Positions 56,601 through 64,000 of a stretch of DNA of 64,000 nt are shown in pieces. The DNA lies in NCBI GenBank assembly GCA_032158295.1, contig CM063261.1, positions 6,010,001 to 6,074,000 on the forward strand. The letters run 5' to 3'. Source of the stretch: Pycnopodia helianthoides. Taxonomy: Eukaryota; Echinodermata; Asteroidea; Forcipulatida; Asteriidae. Within the stretch, counting starts at the first letter, position 1. Each line of letters begins with the position of its first letter. A model generated the notes under the pieces. It was not told where the DNA came from, did no database searches, and worked only from the letters and a program-made list of their open reading frames with translations. A program made the translations under genes and the position numbers.

Positions 56601-59600
56601 TTCCTCAGTACCTTAGTTATGCAATGGGATGAAAACACCAGGTTATGTCCAGAGTTTCCTCGGTACCTTAGTTATGCAATGAGATGAAAACACGAGGTTA
56701 TGTCCAGAGTTTCCTCAGTACCTTAGTTATGCAATGGGATGAGAACACCAGGTTATGTTCAGAGTTTCCTCGGTACCTTAGTTATGCAATGGGATGAGAA
56801 CACCAGGTTATGTCCAGAGTTTCCTCGGTACCTTAGTTATGCAATGAGATGAAAACACGAGGTTATGTCCAGAGTTTCCTCAGTACCTTAGTTATGCAAT
56901 GGGATGAGAACACCAGGTTATGTTCAGAGTTTCCTCAGTACCTTAGTTATGCAATGGGATGAGAACACCAGGTTATGTCCAGAGTTTCCTCGGTACCTTA
57001 GTTATGCAATGAGATGAAAACACGAGTTATGTCCAGAGTTTCCTCAGTACCTTAGTTATGCAATGGGATGAGAACACCAGGTTATGTTCAGAGTTTCCTC
57101 GGTACCTTAGTTATGCAATGAGATGAAAACACGAGGTTATGTCCAGAGTTTCCTCGGTACCTTAGTTATGCAATGGGATGAGAACACCAGGTTATGTCTA
57201 GAGTTTCCTCGGTACCTTAGTTATGCAATGGGATGAGAACACGCGGTTATGTCCAGAGTTTCCTCGGTACCTTAGTTATGCAATGGGATGAGAACACCAG
57301 GTTATGTCCAAAGTTTCCTCGGTACCTTAGTTATGCAATGGGATGAAAACACCAGGTTATGTCCAGAGTTTCCTCGGTACCTTAATGATGCAATGGGATG
57401 AAAACACGCGGTTATGTCCAGAGTTTCCTCGGTACCTTAGTTATGCAATGGGATGAGAACACCAGGTTATGTCCAGAGTTTCCTCGGTACCTTAGTTATA
57501 CAATGGGATGAAAACACCAGGTTATGTCCAGTGTGTATTAATAAACAGTACTAAACAATCGGCGCATAAGTCTGCGCTTCTATCGTGTAATATCGTTATT
57601 ATAAAATACTATATATTTAAATGTTTTTAAAAACAGATTTTTGAAATAAAAACTACCCGAAAGTCCCGAAAACATCCGGAAGGAAAACGTGAATGTCGAT
57701 ATAGCCAGAACAATGTGCTTTTATCGCCTGCATGTTGTTTAACTTACAAGGAGTTCCACAGCATATGAGAGGAGTAAGATGCCATAGTCATCAATAAGCT
57801 CACTACAAGACGGAGATTCCATGATCTCACATAATTGCTTCAGCTTCGAGATCACCATTTTCTAAATAGGGAAAATATATGAAACATTATACAATGATTA
57901 TGAAAACTGTAGTGTTTCTACGGAGCTCTGAAAGTGCCATCCGACCTGTTGAGATCCTGAGATAATTTACTGCAGGATGATGACGTCATAAACGTAAGAT
58001 GACGACATCCTGAGATGATTTATCTCGGGTTGTCGACATCCTGAATGTCCGATGTCGACATCATGAACGTCCGATGTCGACTTCCTGAACGTCCGATGTC
58101 AACATCCTGAACGTCCGATGTCGACTTCCTGAACGTCCGATGTCAACATCCTGAACGTCCGATGTCGACTTCCTGAACGTCCGATGTCGACTTCCTGAAT
58201 GTCCGATGTCGACTTCCTGAATGTCCGATGTCGACTTCCTGAATGTCCGATGTCGACTTCCTGAATGTCCGATGTCGACTTCCTGAATGTCCGATGTCGA
58301 CTTCCTGAGATAATTCATCATGGGACGATTAACATCCTACAAATTTCGAGATCCCAAGATAAATAATTTTGGGCAGACAACAGCCTAGTTTCAGGATGTC
58401 GTCATCCCAAAAAGAAATACATCTGGAAGACGACATCTTAAGTTTATGATGTCATCATCCTGCAGTAAATTATCTCAGGGTCTCAACCAGTTGGATGGCA
58501 CTTCCCGAGCTCCGTATATTTCTATAAAGTGTTTAAATAATATATTTATAACCAAATTAGTTGTTAAGATTTCGACGGAATATTTAGGTTTTTTGACGAA
58601 CGCCAAAATAACGATAAACTTATCATTTTTTACGGCCTTAGGGACCGAATTTTTAAAACAATTTCTTCGGGTACGGAATCTCAGTTTTGAGAACTTGATA
58701 ATTTGTTGATATTCTGTTGATATTAAAAACGAAAAGTACCTGAGTAGTGGCGTTTTTCATAATCGTTGAAATGTCAGTCAGGAATGTCGTACAATCTGCG
58801 CACACATCACCATTTGTACCAGGCTATCAAATTAAATTACATTTGAAATTAATTAACACCGGACGTCTTGTAGACATTGAGCTGAATCATACATGTCACA
58901 AAACAAAGACGTAGTTCGCTAAACCTTCAAGAAGATTTCCCTGTTAGTTTAAAACATTTGTTTTAATTTAAAATTTCGAACAAAGATATCGACAACATAG
59001 GGAGACCGCCAACATACGGCTAGATAGCTCAGTTGGTAGAGCGCAGACATGTTAATCCAGGTCGTTTGTTCAAGTCCCGCTTTCTTTGTTCAACCAAAAG
59101 TTAATTCAAAGCGAATACATTTTCTGGAAAATTTATCAATTTTTATTTTTAATTAAAGAATGGAAAACATTAGCAAATGTTACATAAATCATGAGTATGA
59201 AATTGTTCAGCAATTAAATGTTAGGTGGCTTTTAATATCCTTGGAAACACAAACTGTTTATACTAATGCAAATCAGTTTCTTTGATCAAGAAGGATAATT
59301 AATAAATCATCAATTGTTTTATGTTTTTGTTTGCTTGTTTTGTTGGGTCGTTTGTTTGTTGTTGTTGTTTTGGGGTTGTTTTGGCCTTTTGTTGGGGTTG
59401 GGAGTTGGGGGTATTTGAACTTACCTGCGATGCCAGAGCGGTGTCAGTGCTGGTGACGTCAGCATTCTGTATGGCAGAAACTGATGCTAATGAAAACACC
59501 GTTGAAATGCTGTTAGTGTTTTCGATCTTGTAAAAAGGTGGGGAAGTGAGGTTTAGTCCAGATTCTTGTCACCAATGATCAATGATATATGTTGTTAGTA

Positions 59601-60006
59601 TAGGTAAGTAATGCCCTTGAGAATGCTAGCCTACAATAAGGTGTACTGCTCTTCACCAGATTTAATAATAAAACCATGAACTGTTCTTATCCTTTTTCAA
59701 GTAGTAAGGGAATATTGTTGATTTAATTTGCAGGTCAACGGTGTGCTGGCATGGGTTTGTCAGTTTGGTTTATTTTGTAATCTATACGTTTTGAATAGAC
59801 TTAAGCCTTAAACAACGCTAGGTTTGTAGTGAGTACATATATATCAAGTGATAACTGTTTAGCTTGTGTGGTAGCATGTTTAATCCCAGTCCACACTGCG
59901 GATGCTTGTTAGAATTTCATTACTAAAAGAACATTTTACTATAAGTTTATTTTTTACCTGCGATGAGCAGAACGATCATCCGTGATGATTTCATGATCAT
60001 TTTCAT
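50570..60006 (-). CDS. four-domain saposin-like gene with disrupted frame, 15 exons
   Basis: Exons in transcript order: 60006-59958, 59486-59425, 58823-58740, 57861-57748, 56391-56311, 55950-55867, 55763-55650, 53422-53345, 52824-52741, 52623-52510, 52332-52252, 52107-52028, 51728-51615, 51257-51174, 50602-50570. Exons 1 and 2 form a signal peptide plus propeptide; four SapB-like domains of three phase-0 exons follow. Two lesions are visible. The first is an in-frame TAA at 53350-53348, the penultimate codon of exon 8. The second is a two-base excess in exon 12, which shifts its frame. As read, translation ends after 220 codons with two domains. All donors and acceptors remain intact, so decay is recent, or the stop is the real end, or the assembly has errors. 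Sequons (N-A-T, N-T-T) sit at the usual position in all four domains, and a basic string (AKKRQVQK) closes domain 4. There is no SapA domain. Confidence 0.72.
51174..52107 (-). pseudogene. SapB-like domain 4 of the 50-60 kb gene, first exon frameshifted
   Basis: Exons 52107-52028 (80 nt where paralogous exons have 84), 51728-51615 and 51257-51174. The family motif ICRDC and the sequon N-T-T are present in the first exon, but in a frame that cannot be entered from the preceding phase-0 exon. Compared with the domain 3 exon it has two extra bases in GGCGTGAT, and upstream TGA codons close the usable frame. The other two exons are intact (QVCEIFGFSSC, GVCADLTLC). Confidence 0.7.
51740..51950. 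repeat. ~60-bp imperfect repeat, 3-4 units
   Basis: Units share AACTACAGAAACAG, GTACA and GTTAGGCATTCATT; in an intron of domain 4 of the 50-60 kb gene. Confidence 0.65.
52252..52824 (-). CDS. SapB-like domain 3 of the 50-60 kb gene
   Basis: Exons 52824-52741, 52623-52510 and 52332-52252, all open and phase 0. Motifs are DMCRDC with sequon N-A-T, KLLCKVYG ... SSC with NKYGA, and TVCADWKFC. The central exon is strongly basic (KRLKLLCK), a feature of membrane-disrupting saposin-like peptides. It lies downstream of the TAA in domain 2. Confidence 0.76.
53085..53215. mobile_element. MITE-like inverted repeat
   Basis: TTTTCCCATACACCGATGTG with TTAAACACTGT on the left and ACAGTGCTTAACACACATC with TGTGGGTAAAA on the right are inverted copies around an AT-rich centre. 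Confidence 0.6.
53345..55950 (-). CDS. SapB-like domain 2 of the 50-60 kb gene, ends in TAA
   Basis: Exons 55950-55867, 55763-55650 and 53422-53345. Motifs are HVCGDC with sequon N-T-T, QICEVFG ... SSC with RTYGK, and TVCVDTSFC. The third exon contains TAA (53350-53348) just before its strong donor (AAG|gtaaga). Skipping the exon (78 nt) or using a weak donor at gttgta six codons before the exon's end would avoid the stop. Confidence 0.75.
53423..55649. other. long intron of domain 2 in the 50-60 kb gene
   Basis: 2.2 kb without a recognisable exon. Low-complexity T-rich (53640-53700) and GT-rich (55490-55555) tracts are the only clear features. Confidence 0.5.
56311..58823 (-). CDS. SapB-like domain 1 of the 50-60 kb gene
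   Basis: Exons 58823-58740, 57861-57748 and 56391-56311. Motifs are DVCADC with sequon N-A-T, QLCEIM ... PSC with DDYGI, and KLCESFAQC. The acceptor and first 17 nt of the third exon are repeated about twenty times in the tandem array directly upstream of it. The intron between the first two exons carries a foldback element. Confidence 0.82.
56377..57530. repeat. 55-bp minisatellite containing copies of a 3' splice site
   Basis: About 21 units of 55 bp (plus strand: AGAGTTTCCTCGGTACCTTA + GTTATGCAATGAGATGAAAA + CACGAGGTTATGTCC). On the minus strand each unit reads TGCATAACTAAG|GTACCGAGG + AAACTCTG, i.e. the intron end and first 17 nt of exon 56391-56311. The most 3' unit merges into the real exon. 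Two main unit variants (ACGAGG with GAAAA, ACCAGG with GAGAA) are interspersed. Confidence 0.93.
57920..58515. mobile_element. foldback element with internal 22-bp array
   Basis: The ends ACGGAGCTCTGAAAGTGCCA and TGGCACTTCCCGAGCTCCGT are inverted. The pairing continues inward through CTGAGATAATTTACTGCAGG and CCTGCAGTAAATTATCTCAG. The centre is a tandem array. It lies in an intron of domain 1 of the 50-60 kb gene. Confidence 0.85.
58022..58313. repeat. 22-bp tandem array, ~13 units
   Basis: Unit CTTCCTGAATGTCCGATGTC + GA, with the variant AACATCCTGAACG. It is confined to the middle of the foldback element. Confidence 0.9.
58985..59110 (+). mobile_element. tRNA-derived SINE, copy C
   Basis: CGACAACATAGGGAGACCGC, GGCTAGATAGCTCAGTTGG (A box), TTTGTTCAAGTCCCGC (B box) and the start of the tail TTTGTTCAACCAAAA. 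It is in an intron, same strand as the plus strand, opposite to the host gene. Confidence 0.65.
59425..60006 (-). CDS. signal peptide and propeptide exons of the 50-60 kb gene
   Basis: Exon 60006-59958 (49 nt) begins MKMIMKSSRMIVLLIA and leaves in phase 1. Exon 59486-59425 (62 nt) enters in phase 1 after acceptor ttcattag and leaves in phase 0. The open frame extends upstream of the ATG, but only this start places the hydrophobic stretch at the N terminus. Confidence 0.78.
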
Positions 60007-60319
60007 GTCATGAATCGTGAACCCCAAAATATGATACACAACTGTGCATGCTAGCTGGTACTTGAAGTATACATGTACTATGGTCACTGTAGGCATGTAT
60101 TTACCCCCAGTGAACAAGGTGAATAGTCTCTTCGGTTGAATAGAATCAGTCATCTATACCATTAAGGATAGTAGTCAATACAGGTAGGTGCAGTAAGATC
60201 ACGCCATACGGAGCCCCTGAAGGGACATGATGGAAACAAGTTCACATGTACCAACAAGTAACTTTAGTTCTTTATTTCGTGCTAATTGAATCATTTTGTT
60301 CCCTAAAAATTAACATGTT

Positions 60320-60710
60320 GTGCGCTCGAAATCACTTCTTGCTCACGAAATCATTTCATGCACTCGCAATAACTTATTTCGAGCACAAAATGATTTCGAG
60401 AGTACAGAATGATTTTGTGCAATCGAGGTCATTTCGTGCAGCTCGAAATAGTTTATTTTGAGCGCTCGAAATAGTTGATTTAAATTACCCCTCTAAATGA
60501 ATTTGGAGCGCATGGAATGACTTTGGTTGCTTGATATGATTTCGAGCGTTCGGAACGATTTATTTCGTGCAGTCGAAATAATTTATTTCGAAATATTGTC
60601 GACCGCTCGAAATGATTCCTTGCAGAAGAAATGATTTCGAGCACACGAAATAAATCATTTCGTGCGCTCGAAATAAATTATGTCAAGCGCAAAATGATTT
60701 CGAGCCCGGG
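60320..60710. repeat. irregular dyad-rich repeat of TTTCGAGCGCTCGAAAT words
   Basis: Many short inverted words (CGAAATCATTTC, GAGCGCTCGAAATAG, ATTTCGTGCGCTCGAAATAA) at irregular spacing of roughly 20-35 bp. It lies 0.3-0.7 kb upstream of the start of the 50-60 kb gene. Confidence 0.7.
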
Positions 60711-61016
60711 AGGGAGGGGTGGGGGGGGGGGAGGAAGCGTTTAAGCCCCTGAGCCCTCCATTGGTGCGAGGAGGGAGGGGGGGGGGTGAGGATTTAACTT
60801 TATTCTCGTTTTTTGCTTGTGTGGGGGAGGGAGGGAAGCGTTCAAGCCCCTGAAGCCCTCCATTGGCGCGAGGAGGGAGGGGGCGAGGATTTAACTTTAT
60901 TCTCGTGTTTGCTTGTGTGGGGGAGGGAGGGAAGCGTTCAAGCCCCTGAAGCCCTCCATTGGCCCGTGGAGGGAGGGGTGGGGATTTAACTTTATTCTCG
61001 ATTCTGCTTGTGTACT
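60711..61016. repeat. ~96-bp tandem repeat, 3 units
   Basis: Units share AAGCGTTCAAGCCCCTGAAG, CCCTCCATTGGCGCGAGGAG and GATTTAACTTTATTCTCG with G-rich spacers. Confidence 0.85.
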
Positions 61017-61132
61017 TTTTTTTAACGAACTAGTCAATGTTAGTCCTTTTTCCACCACTTGGCAAAATCTGAAGGGGGATCTTGTTGGCCACCCCCCCTG
61101 TTTACCCCCCCCCCCCCGCCAAATGTTAGGGA

Positions 61133-61560
61133 TATATCCTCCATACTCTATTCTGGCCATGGCAGCTCTGGTTGCAGAGTGATCCCATGGCCTTAATTTT
61201 GGCCATGCCAGCTCTGGTTACAGAGTGATCCTCAAAGCCTTATTCTGGCCAAGCCAGCCCAGGTTGCAGAGTGATCTTCTAGCCTTATTCTGGTCATGGC
61301 AGCTCTGGTTGCAGAGTGATCCTCCTAGGCTATTCTGGCCATGGCAGCTCTGGTTGCAGAGTGATCCCTATGGCCTTATTTTGGCAATGCCAGCTCTGGT
61401 TACAGAGTGATCCTCCTAGCCTTATTCTGGCCATGGCAGCTCTGGTTGCAGAGTGATCCCCAAATAGCCTTATTTTGGCCATTGTAGCCCTGGTTGCAGA
61501 CCGATCCTCTTAGCCTCATTCTGGCTATGCCAGCCCTGGTTGCGGAGTGATCCTTATAGT
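61133..61560. repeat. 46-bp tandem repeat, ~9 units
   Basis: Unit CTGGCCATGGCAGCTCTGGT + TGCAGAGTGATCC + a variable stretch + GCCTTATT. Confidence 0.87.
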
Positions 61561-62686
61561 TCCATTCAGGCCACATCAGACCTGGTCACAGAGCAATGAG
61601 ATATTCTCCACTGGTAGCCCTCACCACATCCGATCCTTCATCTCGTTAAATTGATCTCTTGTTTTTAGCACTATTAGTTTTGGAGGACGTGAAGGAACCG
61701 GGAGCGGGCTTCCAGAGGCCACCATCTAACATAGCACACCTCCTTCTCTCGGTGTTAATCTATGCATTGTTTAACATGTTCGAGAGTCCCTAAAGTGGGT
61801 TCCCCAAATCTTGTGAGGTTGCGAAGTTAAACCTCCCGCCCTCCTGCCCACGGGAGGGTTATCTGACACAATTATGCATAGAGAATAGAGAATAGAGTCG
61901 ACTTACTGAGTGGTACTGATCGGCTCGTAAGTTCTAAACGCAAGTAATGATTCTTTTGGATTCATTTTGCCACTAAATGTGTATTGGTTATTATCATTTT
62001 GGACGCCATTTCGGTTTTAGATTTTTATTAGTTCTAATGTAATATTAAAAAAATACTTCTATTGGATTCCTTGTGCCTCACAACAAATGTTTAGCTACTT
62101 ATTTACAGCATGGTTGCGGAGTGATCCTTATAGTTCCATTCAGGCCACATCAGACCTGGTCACAGAGCAATGAGATATTCTCCACTGGTAGCCCTCACCA
62201 CATCCGATCCTTCATCTCGTTAAATTGATCTCTTGTTTTTAGCACTATTAGTTTTGGAGGACGTGAAGGAACCGGGAGCGGGCTTCCAGAGGCCACCATC
62301 TAACATAGCACACCTCCTTCTCTCGGTGTTAATCTATGCATTGTTTAACATGTTCGAGAGTCCCTAAAGTGGGTTCCCCAAATCTTGTGAGGTTGCGAAG
62401 TTAAACCTCCCGCCCTCCTGCCCACGGGAGGGTTATCTGACACAATTATGCATAGAGAATAGAGAATAGAGTCGACTTACTGAGTGGTACTGATCGGCTC
62501 GTAAGTTCTAAACGCAAGTAATGATTCTTTTGGATTCATTTTGCCACTAAATGTGTATTGGTTATTATCATTTTGGACGCCATTTCGGTTTTAGATTTTT
62601 ATTAGTTCTAATGTAATTTTTAAAAAAAATACTTCTATTGGATTCCTTGTGCCTCACAACAAATGTTTAGCTACTTATTTACAGCA
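61537..62686. repeat. 575-bp direct tandem duplication
   Basis: 61537-62110 and 62111-62686 are nearly identical from TGGTTGCGGAGTGATCC to CTACTTATTTACAGCA, differing mainly in an A-run. Each unit begins with the last word of the 46-bp array and includes the hairpin CCCGCCCTCCTGCCCACGGG. Confidence 0.9.
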
Positions 62687-64000
62687 TGTCTGATTGCATA
62701 GTTATGATAATATTATTCGAAAATGACGGCCATTTTGGACGCCATCTTTGATTTTAGAAAGAGCTCCAGGGGGATTTTCGAAGAATTTTAATATGTAATT
62801 CTAGGCACATTACTTGACCTATCCTGAGAAAATCAGCCTTTTATAAGATATTTTCAGATTTAGCTGATGCTCTTGGCCATGTGTGTTACCGTGCAATGCG
62901 GATATCAGGCGCAGTAAGACACGCACCATTTCTTTATCCTAGGCAAACTCCAAAAAGGCAGAAGATTACGAATAAACTAGGTGTCTGTGGATTTGTTCCC
63001 TTTTGTGCAGGTCTCGAAAAGCACTCTTTGCAGGGCAAAATCAATCAAGTGATATTGAGCTTTCAACAACTTCATTATACACCAACCCTGCATGGATTGT
63101 TTATACATCTACAAATGGAATGTGTATTGTTAGCATCGTCGTGTGCTCTGCAAAAGGCAATATCAAGTTTTAAAATGGGCACGTACTCGCCACTCAAAAA
63201 TGCATTATTCACAAAACCAATTCAAGCCACGGAACGTTTCAAAACTACAAATGTTTATCTAACCGTTCTAAATCTAAATAAAACAGAAACCTACCTTGTT
63301 TTTGTTTAAAAATTAAAACACAGTGTAGTTTGGAACTCCATTAGAATGACACAACAAAACAAATCAATATTTCACTTCAATCAAACTGTCATTAAACATG
63401 GAATTATTTAAGCGCATAATATGCATCCATTTATTTTGTTTCTTTCTTTTTATTTATTTTAATAATCCACACATAAAATCCTTTAAAGCATACATGTTAC
63501 TGATGTAGCCACTTTGCTGCCACTTAAAAAAAAATCGGTTCAAATAATAATGGGCCCGTGTTGGCAAGGTAGTCACGCTAAAATACGGGTTAAGTGCGGA
63601 ACAATACCAGTTGCATTGATAGACCGTGCAAGTCTCGCGCGAATTTGATCATTTCAGGGACCACTTTGGCTCCAAGTAGATTGAAAGAAACAAACTCGCT
63701 CACTGTGAACTGGTCTAAATGTTCCAATATGCACGAGAATTGCAGAGTCTATAAAGTTGAGTCGTTTAAGGTTTAATACACAATCTTTTGTAATTTTACC
63801 TTGATGTTTTGCTCTACAAATGCCAAACTAAAACCTAACCTTTTCCCTTTACTATAGGCCCTAAAGAACGATATCAATGAATTGAGGGGTAGTTGAAATT
63901 ATTAACATGTTGAAACGATTAACAAAACGTTAAGGCAAATGGCTTGACTGAATTTGTTCATCCAACATTGTTCCAATGCAGACATCAGAAGAACCTATGG

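Larger units (their letters stand above)
60007..64000. other. upstream flank of the 50-60 kb gene, repeat-rich
   Basis: Contains several tandem arrays (listed separately) and no exon I can support. An open frame at 62881-63309 (142 codons, plus) has no recognisable motif and is treated as chance. The segment 62690-64000 otherwise shows nothing definite. Confidence 0.5.

Noticed and set aside
56377..57530. CRISPR array
   Set aside because: Units are contiguous with no unique spacers, and the genome is eukaryotic; it is a minisatellite.
58061..58321. 86-codon minus-strand frame with a repeated STSDIQEVD motif
   Set aside because: Read-through of the 22-bp array inside a foldback element.
59020..59095. 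tRNA gene
   Set aside because: A and B boxes are present but no acceptor stem pairs, and the flanks match a dispersed SINE family with the copies at 11 kb and 49 kb.
59947..60153. Longer N terminus (ATG at 60153) for the 50-60 kb gene
   Set aside because: It would bury the hydrophobic signal about 50 residues into the protein; the ATG at 60006 gives a normal signal peptide.
62881..63309. 142-codon plus-strand open frame
   Set aside because: No recognisable domain, signal peptide or splice context; its codon content looks random.

Overview
This is eukaryotic, AT-rich, intron-dense DNA. Exons are 33 to 185 nt with GT..AG junctions and long introns full of minisatellites, foldback elements and tRNA-derived SINEs. 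Nothing bacterial is present. The repeat content and gene style suggest a marine invertebrate, possibly a deuterostome or lophotrochozoan; the species cannot be named from the sequence.

The window is a cluster of three saposin-like (SapB-domain) precursor genes, reconstructed here exon by exon from splice sites, phase and the conserved cysteine pattern. (1) Plus strand, from before base 1 to 33131: the 3' part of a very large prosaposin-like gene, 34 exons in the window (1278 codons plus stop). It encodes one partial and thirteen complete SapB domains, then the diagnostic C-terminal SapA domain. The first domains (1.6-14 kb) use three phase-0 exons each. The later ones (14.7-28 kb) mostly use two exons with phase-1 borders. 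Four domains at 16.4-23.9 kb lie in nearly identical cassettes of about 2.36 kb, each carrying its introns. (2) Minus strand, 48320 to 36357: a 411-codon precursor with a signal peptide, four SapB-like domains of alternating type and no SapA domain. It faces the plus-strand gene tail to tail. (3) Minus strand, 60006 to 50570: a signal peptide and four SapB-like domains, with an in-frame TAA in the second domain and a broken reading frame in the fourth. It is either a short two-domain gene with decaying downstream exons or a pseudogene.

The known biology of the family (lysosomal sphingolipid activators; related membrane-active peptides such as amoebapores and NK-lysin) suggests that all three make secretory or lysosomal precursors cut into lipid-binding or membrane-active modules. 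Sequons are common in the plus-strand gene and the 50-60 kb gene. Basic residue pairs near several domain borders fit a polyprotein.

The introns and flanks hold at least ten tandem arrays: 34 bp at 15.4-23.2 kb, 26 bp at 28.5 kb, 45 bp at 30.8-32.5 kb, 44 bp at 35.5 kb, 60 bp at 46.1-47.5 kb, 55 bp at 56.4-57.5 kb, 22 bp at 58.0-58.3 kb, and 96, 46 and 575 bp units at 60.7-62.7 kb. The 55-bp array is remarkable because each unit repeats the real 3' splice site and the first 17 nt of the adjacent exon. Mobile DNA includes a Penelope-like remnant with a GIY-YIG motif, an RTE-like LINE fragment, a 1.9-kb TIR element, several foldback MITEs and a SINE family, one copy of which carries a nested insertion.
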